A stretch of 64,000 nucleotides of DNA from Paragorgia papillata (Eukaryota; Cnidaria; Anthozoa; Scleralcyonacea; Coralliidae), in the NCBI GenBank assembly GCA_035771165.1, contig JAWNZC010000337.1, forward strand, positions 3,305,001 through 3,369,000. Direction: 5' to 3'. A program made the position numbers and the translations under genes. The notes under the pieces were generated by a model that was not told the DNA's origin, ran no database searches, and saw only the letters and a list, made by a program, of their open reading frames with translations. Below are positions 34,101-49,100 of the stretch, in pieces. Position 1 is the first letter of the stretch; each line of letters starts with the position of its first letter.

Positions 34101-37100
34101 TGAAAGAAAAGGAAGTCTGAAATTGCGCTCTCAGTACACTACAGCAAACGACAAAACAAGATATACCATCATCCACCGTTTCCGACACGTTACTGTGAGG
34201 ACCTAGATTGGCTATCTGTGTAGTTATAGACATAATAATCACTACTTGGAAAATCTTTTTTTGTTTACATATTACGGTCACATATTTTATTTTCTACTGT
34301 CTAAGTACTCAGGATCTGACATACCATCCGTTCAGGCAACAAATCTAGTCGGTCTTTTACCATGTCCACAGTTCCCGGCACGTTACTGTGAGGACCTAGA
34401 TTGGTTGTCTGAGTATTTATAGACATAATCACTACTTGGAAGATTTTTTTGTTTACATTTTACGGTCACACATTTTAATTTCTATTGTCTAAGTACTCCA
34501 GATCTGACATACCATCCGTTCAGCCAACAAATCTTGGCAGTCTTTTACCATCATTAGGGCATGGGGTAGGACCAGTATATGACTGCACCCTACTACGGGA
34601 ATATGGACGCTCCCGCCTTCCAGAGTCTGGGGTAGTATATTTGGCAAGTGCTAGCAACCCACAGCCACCCATGTTAGGGTTACAACATATTTCATACCCA
34701 GCTATGGGTCAAATAGCAAGCTGCTGCCTTGCAGTGAGGCCCAGGAAGGTCTAAGGCTAAGGGACCAGCCCTGGAAGAAAAGGAAGTCTGAAATTGCGCT
34801 CTCAGTACACTACAGCAAACGACAAAACAAGATATACCATCATCCACCGTTTCCGACACGTTACTGTGAGGACCTAGATTGGCTATCTGTGTAGTTATAG
34901 ACATAATAATCACTACTTGGAAAATCTTTTTTTGTTTACATTTTACGGTCGCATATTTTATTTTCTACTGTCTAAGTACTCAGGATCTGATATACCATCC
35001 GTTCAGGCAACAAATCTAGTAGGTCTTTTACCATGTCCACAGTTCCCGGCACGTTACTGTGAGGACCTAGATTGGTTATCTGAGTATTTATAGACATAAT
35101 CACTACTTGGAAGATTTTTTTGTTTACATTTTACGGTCACACATTTTAATTTCTATTGTCTAAGTACTCCAGATCTGACATACCATCCGTTCAGCCAACA
35201 AATCTTGGCAGTCTTTTACCATCATTAGGGCATGGGGTAGGACCAGTATATGACTGCACCCTACTACGGGAATATGGACGCTCCCGCCTTCCAGAGTCTG
35301 GGGTAGTATATTTGGCAAGTGCTAGCAACCCCGCAGCCACCCATGTTAGGGTTACAACATATTTCATACCCAGCTATGGGTCAAATAGCAAGCTGCTGCC
35401 TTGCAGTGAGGCCCAGGAAGGTCTAAGGCTAAGGGACCAGCCCTGAAAGAAAAGGAAGTCTGAAATTGCGCTCTCAGTACACTACTGCAGCAAACGACAA
35501 AACAAGATATACCATCATCCACCGTTTCCGACACGTTACTGTGAGGACCTAGATTGGCTATCTGTGTAGTTATAGACATAATAATCACTACTTGGAAAAT
35601 CTTTTTTTGTTTACATTTTACGGTCGCATATTTTATTTTCTACTGTCTAAGTACTCAGGATCTGACATACCATCCGTTCAGGCAACAAATCTAGTAGGTC
35701 TTTTACCATGTCCACAGTTCCCGGCACGTTACTGTGAGGACCTAGATTGGTTATCTGAGTATTTATAGACATAATCACTACTTGGAAGATTTTTTTGTTT
35801 ACATTTTACGGTCACACATTTTAATTTCTATTGTCTAAGTACTCCAGACCTGACATACCATCCGTTCAGCCAACAAATCTTCGCAGTCTTTTACCATCAT
35901 TAGGGCATGGGGTAGGACCAGTATATGACTGCACCCTACTACGGGAAAATGGACGCTCCCGCCTTCCAGAGTCTCGGGTAGTATATTTGGCAAGTGCTAG
36001 CAACCCACAGCCACCCATGTTAGGGTTACAACATATTTCATACCCAGCTATGGGTCAAATAGCAAGCTGCTGCCTTGAAGTGAGGCCCAGGAAGGTCTAA
36101 GGCTAAGGGACCAGCCCTGAAAGAAAAGGAAGTCTGAAATTGCGCTCTCAGTACACTACAGCAAACGACAAAACAAGATATGCCATCATCCACCGTTTCC
36201 GACACGTTACTGTGAGGACCTAGATTGGCTATCTGTGTAGTTATAGACATAATAATCACTACTTGGAAAATCTTTTTTTTGTTTACATTTTACGGTCACA
36301 TATTTTATTTTCTACTGTCTAAGTACTCAGGATCTGACATACCATCCGTTCAGGCAACAAATCTAGAAGGTCTTTTACCATGTCCACAGTTCCCGGCACG
36401 TTACTGTGAGGACCCAGATTGGTTATCTGAGTATTTATACACATAATCACTACTTGGAAGATTTTTTTGTTTACATTTTACGGTCACACATTTTAATTTC
36501 TATGGTCTAAGTACTCCAGATCTGACATACCATCCGTTCAGCCAACAAATCTTGGCAGTCTTTTACCATCATTAGGGCATGGGGTAGGACCAGTATATGA
36601 CTGCACCCTACTACGGGAATATGGACGCTCCCGCCTTCCAGAGTCTGGGGTAGTATATTTGGCAAGTGCTAGCAACCCACAGCCACCCATGTTAGGGTTA
36701 CAAGATATTTCATACCCAGCTATGGTCAAATAGCAAGCTGCTGCCTTGCAGTGAGGCCCAGGAAGGTCTAAGGCTAAGGGACCAGCCCTGAAAGAAAAGG
36801 AAGTCTGAAATTGCGCTCTCAGTACACTACAGCAAACGACAAAACAAGATATACCATCATCCACCGTTTCCGACACGTTACTGTGAGGACCTAGATTGGC
36901 TATCTGTGTAGTTATAGACATAATAATCACTACTTGGAAAATCTTTTTTTTGTTTACATTTTACAGTCACATATTTTATTTTCTACTGTCTAAGTACTCA
37001 GGATCTGACATACCATCCGTTCAGGCAACAAATCTAGTAGGTTTTTTACCATGTCCACAGTTCCCGGCACGTTACTGTGAGGACCTAGATTGGTTATCTG

Positions 37101-40100
37101 AGTATTTATAGACATAATCACTACTTGGAAGATTTTTTTGTTTACATTTTACGGTCACACATTTTAATTTCTATTGTCTAAGTACTCCAGATCTGACATA
37201 CCATCCGTTCAGCCAACAAATCTTGGCAGTCTTTTACCATCATTAGGGCATGGGGTAGGACCAGTATATGACTGCACCCTACTACGGGAAAATGGACGCT
37301 TCCGCCTTCCAGAGTCTGGGGTAGTATATTTGGCAAGTGCTAGCAACCCACAGCCACCCATGTTAGGGTTACAACATATTTTATACCCAGCTATGGGTCA
37401 AATAGCAAGCTGCTGCCTTGCAGTGAGGCCCAGGAAGGTCTAAGGCTAAGGGACCAGCCCTGAAAGAAAAGGAAGTCTGAAATTGCGCTCTCAGTACACT
37501 ACAGCAAACGACAAAACAAGATATACCATCATCCACCGTTTCCGACACGTTACTGTGAGGACCTAGATTGGCTATCTGTGTAGTTATAGACATAATAATC
37601 ACTACTTGGAAAATCTTTTTTTTGTTTACATTTTACGGTCACATATTTTATTTTCTACTGTCTAAGTACTCAGGATCTGACATACCATCCGTTCAGGCAA
37701 CAAATCTAGTAGGTCTTTTACCATGTCCACAGTTCCCGGCACGTTACTGTGAGGACCTAGATTGGTTATCTGAGTATTTATAGACATAATCACTACTTGG
37801 AAGATTTTTTTGTTTACATTTTACGGTCACACATTTTAATTTCTATTGTCTAAGTACTCCAGATCTGACATACCATCCGTTCAGCCAACAAATCTTGGCA
37901 GTCTTTTACCATCATTAGGGCATGGGGTAGGACCAGTATATGACTGCACCCTACTACGGGAATATGGACGCTCCCGCCTTCCAGAGTCTGGGGTAGTATA
38001 TTTGGCAAGTGCTAGCAACCCACAGCCACCCATGTTAGGGTTACAACATATTTCATACCCAGCTATGGTCAAATAGCAAGCTGCTGCCTTGCAGTGAGGC
38101 CCAGAGGAAGGTCTAAGGCTAAGGGACCAGCCCTGAAAGAAAAGGAAGTCTGAAATTGCGCTCTCAGTACACTACAGCAAACGACAAAACAAGATATACC
38201 ATCATCCACCGTTTCCGACACGTTACTGTGAGGACCTAGATTGGCTATCTGTGTAGTTATAGACATAATAATCACTACTTGGAAAATCTTTTTTTTGTTT
38301 ACATTTTACAGTCACATATTTTATTTTCTACTGTCTAAGTACTCAGGATCTGACATACCATCCGTTCAGGCAACAAATCTAGTAGGTTTTTTACCATGTC
38401 CACAGTTCCCGGCACGTTACTGTGAGGACCTAGATTGGTTATCTGAGTATTTATAGACATAATCACTACTTGGAAGATTTTTTTGTTTACATTTTACGGT
38501 CACACATTTTAATTTCTATTGTCTAAGTACTCCAGATCTGACATACCATCCGTTCAGCCAACAAATCTTGGCAGTCTTTTACCATCATTAGCGCATGGGG
38601 TAGGACCAGTATATGACTGCACCCTACTACGGGAATATGGACGCTCCCGCCTTCCAGAGTCTGGGGTAGTATATTTGGCAAGGGCTAGCAACCCACAGCC
38701 ACCCATGTTAGGGTTACAACATATTTTATACCCAGCTATGGGTCAAATAGCAAGCTGCTGCCTTGCAGTGAGGCCCAGGAAGGTCTAAGGCTAAGGGACC
38801 AGCCCTGAAAGAAAAGGAAGTCTGAAATTGCGCTCTCAGTACACTACAGCAAACGACAAAACAAGATATACCATCATCCACCGTTTCCGACACGTTACTG
38901 TGAGGACCTAGATTGGCTATCTGTGTAGTTATAGACATAATAATCACTACTTGGAAAATCTTTTTTTTGTTTACATTTTACGGTCACATATTTTATTTTC
39001 TACTGTCTAAGTACTCAGGATCTGACATACCATCCGTTCAGGCAACAAATCTAGTAGGTCTTTTACCATGTCCACAGTTCCCGGCACGTTACTGTGAGGA
39101 CCTAGATTGGTTATCTGAGTATTTATAGACATAATCACTACTTGGAAGATTTTTTTGTTTACATTTTACGGTCACACATTTTAATTTCTATTGTCTAAGT
39201 ACTCCAGATCTGACATACCATCCGTTCAGCCAACAAATCTTGGCAGTCTTTTACCATCATTAGGGCATGGGGTAGGACCAGTATATGACTGCACCCTACT
39301 ACGGGAATATGGACGCTCCCGCCTTCCAGAGTCTGGGGTAGTATATTTGGCAAGTGCTAGCAACCCACAGCCACCCATGTTAGGGTTACAACATATTTCA
39401 TACCCAGCTATGGTCAAATAGCAAGCTGCTGCCTTGCAGTGAGGCCCAGGAAGGTCTAAGGCTAAGGGACCAGCCCTGAAAGAAAAGGAAGTCTGAAATT
39501 GCGCTCTCAGTACACTACAGCAAACGACAAAACAAGATATACCATCATCCACCGTTTCCGACACGTTACTGTGAGGACCTAGATTGGCTATCTGTGTAGT
39601 TATAGACATAATAATCACTACTTGGAAAATCTTTTTTTTGTTTACATTTTACAGTCACATATTTTATTTTCTACTGTCTAAGTACTCAGGATCTGACATA
39701 CCATCCGTTCAGGCAACAAATCTAGTAGGTTTTTTACCATGTCCACAGTTCCCGGCACGTTACTGTGAGGACCTAGATTGGTTATCTGAGTATTTATAGA
39801 CATAATCACTACTTGGAAGATTTTTTTGTTTACATTTTACGGTCACACATTTTAATTTCTATTGTCTAAGTACTCCAGATCTGACATACCATCCGTTCAG
39901 CCAACAAATCTTGGCAGTCTTTTACCATCATTAGCGCATGGGGTAGGACCAGTATATGACTGCACCCTACTACGGGAATATGGACGCTCCCGCCTTCCAG
40001 AGTCTGGGGTAGTATATTTGGCAAGGGCTAGCAACCCACAGCCACCCATGTTAGGGTTAAAACATATTTCATACCCAGCTATGGGTCAAATAGCAAGCTG

Positions 40101-43100
40101 CTGCCTTGCAGTGAGGCCCAGGAAGGTCTAAGGCTAAGGGACCAGCCCTGAAAGAAAAGGAAGTCTGAAATTGCGCTCTCAGTACACTACAGCAAACGAC
40201 AAAACAAGATATACCATCATCCACCGTTTCCGACACGTTACTGTGAGGACCTAGATTGGCTATCTGTGTAGTTATAGACATAATAATCACTACTTGGAAA
40301 ATCTTTTTTTGTTTACATTTTACGGTCGCATATTTTATTTTCTACTGTCTAAGTACTCAGGATCTGACATACCATCCGTTCAGGCAACAAATCTAGTAGG
40401 TCTTTTACCATGTCCACAGTTCCCGGCACGTTACTGTGAGGACCTAGATTGGTTATCTGAGTATTTATAGACATAATCACTACTTGGAAGATTTTTTTGT
40501 TTACATTTTACGGTCACACATTTTAATTTCTATTGTCTAAGTACTCCAGATCTGACATACCATCCGTTGAGCCAACAAATCTTGGCAGTCTTTTACCATC
40601 ATTAGGGCATGGGGTAGGACCAGTATATGACTGCACCCTACTACGGGAATATGGACGCTCCCGCCTTCCAGAGTCTGGGGTAGTATATTTGGCAAGTGCT
40701 AGCAACCCACAGCCACCCATGTTAGGGTTACAACATATTTCATACCCAGCTATGGGTCAAATAGCAAGCTGCTGCCTTGCAGTGAGGCCCAGGAAGGTCT
40801 AAGGCTAAGTGACCAGCCCTGAAAGACAAGGAAGTCTGAAATTGCGCTCTCAGTACATACAGCAAACGACAAAACAAGATATACCATCATCCACCGTTTC
40901 CGACACGTTACTGTGAGGACCTAGATTGGCTATCTGTGTAGTTATAGACATAATAATCATTACTTGGAAAATCTTTTTTTGTTTACATTTTACGGTCACA
41001 TATTTTATTTTCTACTGTCTAAGTACTCAGGATCTGACATACCATCCGTTCAGGCAACAAATCTAGTCGGTCTTTTACCATGTCCACAGTTCCCGGCACG
41101 TTACTGTGAGGACCTAGATTGGTTATCTGAGTATTTATAGACATAATCACTACTTGGAAGATTTTTTTGTTTACATTTTACAGTCACACATTTTAATTTC
41201 TATTGTCTAAGTACTCCAGATCTGACATACCATCCGTTCAGCCAACAAATCTTGGCAGCCTTTTACCATCATTAGGGCATGGGGTAGGACCAGTATATGA
41301 CTGCACCCTACTACGGGAATATGGACGCTCCCGCCTTCCAGAGTCTGGGGTAGTATATTTGGCAAGTGCTAGCAACCCACAGCCACCCATGTTAGGGTTA
41401 CAACATATTTCATACCCAGCTATGGGTCAAATAGCAAGCTGCTGCCTTGCAGTGAGGCCCAGGAAGGTCTAAGGCTAAGGGACCAGCCCTGAAAGACAAG
41501 GAAGTCTGAAATTTCGCTCTCAGTACACTACAGCAAACGACAAAACAAGATATACCATCATCCACCGTTTCCGACACGTTATAGTGAGGACCTAGATTGG
41601 CTATCTGTGTAGTTATAGACATAATAATCATTACTTGGAAAATCTTTTTTTGTTTACATTTTACGGTCACATATTTTATTTTCTACTGTCTAAGTACTCA
41701 GGATCTGACATACCATCCGTTCAGGCAACAAATCTAGTAGGTCTTTTACCATGTCCACAGTTCCCGGCACGTTACTGTGAGGACCTAGATTGGTTATCTG
41801 AGTATTTATAGACATAATCACTACTTGGAAGATTTTTTTGTTTACATTTTACGGTCACACATTTCAATTTCTATTGTCTAAGTACTCCAGATCTGACATA
41901 CCATCCGTTCAGCCAACAAACCTTGGCAGTCTTTTACCATCATTAGGGCATGGGGTAGGACCAGTATATGACTGCACCCTACTACGGGAATATGGACGCT
42001 CCCGCCTTCCAGAGTCTGGGGTAGTATATTTGGCAAGTGCTAGCAACCCACAGCCACCCATGTTAGGGTTACAACATATTTCATACTCAGCTATGGGTCA
42101 AATAGCAAGCTGCTGCCTTGCAGTGAGGCCCAGGAAGGTCTAAGGCTAAGGGACCAGCCCTGAAAGAAAAGGAAGTCTGAAATTGCGCTCTCAGTACACT
42201 ACAGCAAACGACAAAACAAGATATACCATCATCCACAGTTTCCGACACGTTACTGTGAGGACCTAGATTGGCTATCTGTGTAGTTATAGACATAATAATC
42301 ACTACTTGGAAAATATTTTTTTGTTTACATTTTACGGTCACATATTTTATTTTCTACTGTCTAAGTACTCAGGATCTGACATACCATCCGTTCAGGCAAC
42401 AAATCTATTAGGTCTTTTACCATGTCCACAGTTCCCGGCACGTTACTGTGAGGACCTAGATTGGTTATCTGAGTATTTATAGACATAATCATTACTTGGA
42501 AGATTTTTTTGTTTACATTTTACGGTCACACATTTTAATTTCTATTGTCTAAGTACTCCAGATCTGACATACCATCCGTTCAGCCAACAAATCTTGGCAG
42601 TCTTTTACCATCATTAGGGCATGGGGTAGGACCAGTATATGACTGCACCCTACTACGGGAATATGGACGCTCCCGCCTTCCAGAGTCTGGGGTAGTATAT
42701 TTGGCAAGTGCTAGCAACCCACAGCCACCCATGCTAGGGTTACAACATATTTCATACCCAACTATGGGTCAAATAGCAAGCTGCTGCCTTGCAGTGAGGC
42801 CCAGGAAGGTCTAAGGCTAAGGGACCAGCCCTGAAAGAAAAGGAAGTCTGAAATTGCGCTATCAGTACACTACTGCAGCAAACGACAAAACAAGATATAC
42901 CATCATCCACTGTTTCCGACACGTTACTGTGAGGACCTAGATTGGCTATCTGTGTAGTTATAGACATAATAATCACTACTTGGAAAATCTTTTTTAGTTT
43001 ACATTTTACGGTCGCGTATTTTATTTTCTACTGTCTAAGTACTCAGGATCTGACATACCATCCGTTCAGGCAACAAATCTAGTAGGTCTTTTACCATGTC

Positions 43101-46100
43101 CACAGTTCCCGGCACGTTACTGTGAGGACCTAGATTGGTTATCTGAGTATTTATAGACATAATCACTACTTGGAAGATTTTTTTGTTTACATTTTACGGT
43201 CACACATTTTAATTTCTATTGTCTAAATACTCCAGATCTGACATACCATCCGTTCAGCCAACAAATCTTGGCAGCCTTTTACCATCATTAGGGCATGGGG
43301 TAGGACCAGTATATGACTGCACCCTACTACGGGAATATGGACGCTCCCGCCTTCCAGAGTCTGGGGTAGTATATTTGGCAAGTGCTAGCAACCCACAGCC
43401 ACCCATGTTAGGGTTACAACATATTTCATACCCAGCTATGGGTCAAATAGCAAGCTGCTGCCTTACAGTGAGGCCCAGGAAGGTCTAAGGCTAAGGGACC
43501 AGCCCTGAAAGAAAAGGAAGTCTGAAATTGCGCTCTCAGTACACTACAGCAAACGACAAAACAAGATATACCATCATCCACAGTTTCCGACACGTTACTG
43601 TGAGGACCTAGATTGGCTATCTGTGTAGCTATAGACATAATAATCACTACTTGGAAAATCTTTTTTTAGTTTCCATTTTACGGTCACATATTTTATTTTC
43701 TACTGTCTAAGTACTCAGGATCTGACATACCATCCGTTCAGGCAACAAATCTATTAGGTCTTTTACCATGTCCACAGTTCCCGGCACGTTACTGTGAGGA
43801 CCTAGATTGGTTATCTGAGTATTTATAGACATAATCACTACTTGGAAGATTTTTTTGTTTACATTTTACGGTCACACATTTTAATTTCTATTGTCTAAGT
43901 ACTCCAGATCTGACATACCATCCGTTCAGCCAACAAATCTTGGCAGTCTTTTACCATCATTAGGGCATGGGTACGAGGAGTATGTGACTGCACCCTACTA
44001 CGGGAATATGGACGCTCCTGCTTTCCAGAGTCTGGGGTAGTATATTTGGCAAGTGCTAGCAACCCCCAGCCATCCATGTTAGGGTTACAACATATTTCAT
44101 ACCCAGCTATGGGTCAAATAGTAAGCTGCTGCCTTGCAGTGAGGCCCAGGAAGGTCTAAGGCTAAGGGACCAGCCCTGAAAGAAAAGGAAGTCTGAAATT
44201 GCGCTCTCAGTACACTACAGCAAACGACAAAACAAGATATACCATCATCCACAGTTTCCGACACGTTACTGTGAGGACCTAGATTGGCTATCTGTGTAGT
44301 TATAGACATAATAATCACTACTTGGAAAATCTTTTTTTGTTTACATTTTACGGTCACATATTTTATTTTCTACTGTCTAAGTACTCAGGATCTGACATAC
44401 CATCCGTTCAGGCAACAAACCCAGTAGGTCTTTTACCATGTCTACAGTTCCAGGCACGTTACTGTGAGGACCTAGATTGGTTATCTGAGTATTTATAGAC
44501 ATAATCACTACTTGGAAGATTTTTTTGTTTACATTTTACGGTCACACATTTTAATTTCTACTGTCTAAGTACTCTAGATCTGACATACCATCCGTTCAGC
44601 CAACAAATCTTGGCAGTCTTTTACCATCATTAGGGCATGGGGTAGGACCAGTATATGACTGCACCCTACTACGGGAATATGGACGCTCCCGCCTTCCAGA
44701 GTCTGGGGTAGTATATTTGGCAAGTGCTAGCAACCCCGCAGCCACCCATGTTAGGGTTACAACATATTTCATACCCAGCTATGGGTCAAATAGCAAGCTG
44801 CTGCCTTGCAGTGAGGCCCAGGAAGGTCTAAGGCTAAGGGACCAGCCCTGAAAGAAAAGGAAGTCTGAGGAAATTGCGCTCTCAGTACACTACAGCAAAC
44901 GACAAAACAAGATATACCATCATCCACAGTTTCCGACACGTTACTGTGAGGACCTAGATTGGCTATCTGTGTAGTTATAGACATAATAATCACTACTTGG
45001 AAAATCTTTTTTTATTTACATTTTACGGTCACATATTTTATTTTCCACTGTCTAAATACTCTGGATCTGACATACCATCCGTTCAGGCAACAAATCTAGT
45101 CGGTCTTTTACCATGTCCACAGTTCCCGGCACGTTACTGTGAGGACCTAGATTGGTTATCTGAGTATTTATAGACATAATCACTACTTGGAAGATTTTTT
45201 TGTTTACATTTTACGGTCACACATTTTAATTTCTATTGTCTAAGTACTCCAGATCTGACATACCATCCGTTCAGCCAACAAATCTTGGCAGCCTTTTACC
45301 ATCATTAGGGCATGGGGTAGGACCAGTATATGACTGCACCCTACTACGGGAAAATGGACGCTCCCGCCTTCCAGAGTCTGGGGTAGTATATTTGGCAAGT
45401 GCTAGCAACCCACAGCCACCCATGTTAGGGTTACAACATATTTCATACCCAGCTATGGGTCAAATAGCAAGCTGCTGCCTTACAGTGAGGCCCAGGAAGG
45501 TCTAAGGCTAAGGGACCAGCCCTGAAAGAAAAGGAAGTCTGAGGAAATTGCGCTCTCAGTACACTACAGCAAACGACAAAACAAGATATACCATCATCCA
45601 CAGTTTCCGACACGTTACTGTGAGGACCTAGATTGGCTATCTGTGTATTTAAAGACATAATAATCACTACTTGGAAATTTTTTTTTTGTTTACAATTTAC
45701 GGTCACATATTTTATTTTCTACTGTCTAAGTACTCTGGATCTGACATACCATCCGTTCAGGCAACAAATCTATTAGGTCTTTTACCATGTCCACAGTTCC
45801 CGGCACGTTACTGTGAGGACCTAGATTGGTTATCTGAGTATTTATAGACATAATCACTACTTGGAAGATTTTTTTGTTTACATTTTACGGTCACACATTT
45901 TAATTTCTACTGTCTAAGTACTCCAGATCTGACATATACCATCCGTTCAGCCAACAAATCTTGGCAGTCTTTTACCATCATTAGGGCATGGGGTAGGACC
46001 AGTATATGACTGCACCCTACTACGGGAATATGGACGCTCCCGCCTTCCAGAGTCTGGGGTAGTATATTTGGCAAGTGCTAGCAACCCCGCAGCCACCCAT

Positions 46101-49100
46101 GTTAGGGTTACAACATATTTCATACCCAGCTATGGGTCAAATAGCAAGCTGCTGCCTTGCAGTGAGGCCCAGGAAGGTCTAAGGCTAAGGGACCAGCCCT
46201 GAAAGAAAAGGAAGTCTGAGGAAATTGCGCTCTCAGTACACTACAGCAAACGACAAAACAAGATATACCATCATCCACAGTTTCCGACACGTTACTGTGA
46301 GGACCTAGATTGGCTATCTGTGTATTTAAAGACATAATAATCACTACTTGGAAAATTTTTTTTTGTTTACATTTTACGGTCACATATTTTATTTTCCACT
46401 GTCTAAATACTCTGGATCTGACATACCATCCGTTCAGGCAACAAATCTAGTCGGTCTTTTACCATGTCCACAGTTCCCGGCACGTTACTGTGAGGACCTA
46501 GATTGGTTATCTGAGTATTTATAGACATAATCACTACTTGGAAGATTTTTTTGTTTACATTTTACGGTCACACATTTTAATTTCTATTGTCTAAGTACTC
46601 CAGATCTGACATACCATCCGTTCAGCCAACAAATCTTGGCAGCCTTTTACCATCATTAGGGCATGGGGTAGGACCAGTATATGACTGCACCCTACTACGG
46701 GAAAATGGACGCTCCCGCCTTCCAGAGTCTGGGGTAGTATATTTGGCAAGTGCTAGCAACCCACAGCCACCCATGTTAGGGTTACAACATATTTCATACC
46801 CAGCTATGGGTCAAATAGCAAGCTGCTGCCTTACAGTGAGGCCCAGGAAGGTCTAAGGCTAAGGGACCAGCCCTGAAAGAAAAGGAAGTCTGAGGAAATT
46901 GCGCTCTCAGTACACTACAGCAAACGACAAAACAAGATATACCATCATCCACAGTTTCCGACACGTTACTGTGAGGACCTAGATTGGCTATCTGTGTATT
47001 TAAAGATATAATAATTACTACTTGGAAATTTTTTTTTTGTTTACAATTTACGGTCACATATTTTATTTTCTACTGTCTAAATACTCTGGATCTGACATAC
47101 CATCCGTTCAGGCAACAAATCTATTAGGTCTTTTACCATGTCCACAGTTCCCGGCACGTTACTGTGAGGACCTAGATTGGTTATCTGAGTATTTATAGAC
47201 ATAATCACTACTTGGAAGATTTTTTTGTTTACATTTTACGGTCACACATTTTAATTTCTATTGTCTAAGTACTCCAGATCTGACATATACCATCCGTTCA
47301 GCCAACAAATCTTGGCAGTCTTTTACCATCATTAGGGCATGGGGTAGGACCAGTATATGACTGCACCCTACTACGGGAATATGGACGCTCCCGCCTTCCA
47401 GAGTCTGGGGTAGTATATTTGGCAAGTGCTAGCAACCCACAGCCACCCATGTTAGGGTTACAACATATTTCATACCCAGCTATGGGTCAAATAGCAACCT
47501 GCTGCCTTGCAGTGAGGCCCAGGAAGGTCTAAGGCTAAGTGACCAGCCCTGAAAGAAAAGGAAGTCTGAAATTGCGCTCTCAGTACACTACAGCAAACGA
47601 CAAAACAAGATATACCATCATCCACCGTTTCCGACACGTTACTGTGAGGACCTAGATTGCTATCTGTGTAGTTATAGACATAATAATCACTACTTGGAAA
47701 ATCTTTTTTTGTTTACATTTTACGGTCGCATATTTTATTTTCTACTGTCTAAGTACTCAGGATCTGACATACCATCCGTTCAGGCAACAAATCTAGTAGG
47801 TCTTTTACCATGTCCACAGTTCCCGGCACGTTACTGTGAGGACCTAGATTGGTCATCTGAGTATTTATAGACATAATCACTACTTGGAAGATTTTTTTGT
47901 TTACATTTTACGGTCACACATTTTAATTTCTATTGTCTAAGTACTCCAGATCTGACATACCATCCGTTCAGCCAACAAATCTTGGCAGTCTTTTACCATC
48001 ATTAGGGCATGGGTACGAGGAGTATGTGACTGCACCCTACTACGGGAATATGGACGCTCCCGCTTTCCAGAGTCTGGGGTAGTATATTTGGCAAGTGCTA
48101 GCAACCCCCAGCCATCCATGTTAGGGTTACAACATATTTCATACCCAGCTATGGGTCAAATAGTAAGCTGCTGCCTTGCAGTGAGGCCCAGGAAGGTCTA
48201 AGGCTAAGGGACCAGCCCTGAAAGAAAAGGAAGTCTGAAATTGCGCTCTCAGTACATTACAGCAAACGACAAAACAAGATATACCATCATCCACAGTTTC
48301 CGACACGTTACTGTGAGGACCTAGATTGGCTATCTGTGTAGTTATAGACATAATAATCACTACTTGGAAAATCTTTTTTTGTTTACATTTTACGGTCACA
48401 TATTTTATTTTCTACTGTCTAAGTACTCAGGATCTGACATACCATCCGTTCAGGCAACAAACCCAGTAGGTCTTTTACCATGTCCACAGTTCCAGGCACG
48501 TTACTGTGAGGACCTAGATTGGTTATCTGAGTATTTATAGACATAATCACTACTTGGAAGATTTTTTTGTTTACATTTTACGGTCACACATTTTAATTTC
48601 TACTGTCTAAGTACTCTAGATCTGACATACCATCCGTTCAGCCAACAAATCTTGGCAGTCTTTTACCATCATTAGGGCATGAGGTAGGACCAGTATATGA
48701 CTGCACCCTACTACGGGAATATGGACGCTCCCGCCTTCCAGAGTCTGGGGTAGTATATTTGGCAAGTGCTAGCAACCCCGCAGCCACCCATGTTAGGGTT
48801 ACAACATATTTCATACCCAGCTATGGGTCAAATAGCAAGCTGCTGCCTTGCAGTGAGGCCCAGGAAGGTCTAAGGCTAAGGGACCAGCCCTGAAAGAAAA
48901 GGAAGTCTGAGGAAATTGCGCTCTCAGTACACTACAGCAAACGACAAAACAAGATATACCATCATCCACAGTTTCCGACACGTTACTGTGAGGACCTAGA
49001 TTGGCTATCTGTGTATTTAAAGATATAATAATTACTACTTGGAAATTTTTTTTTTGTTTACAATTTACGGTCACATATTTTATTTTCTACTGTCTAAATA

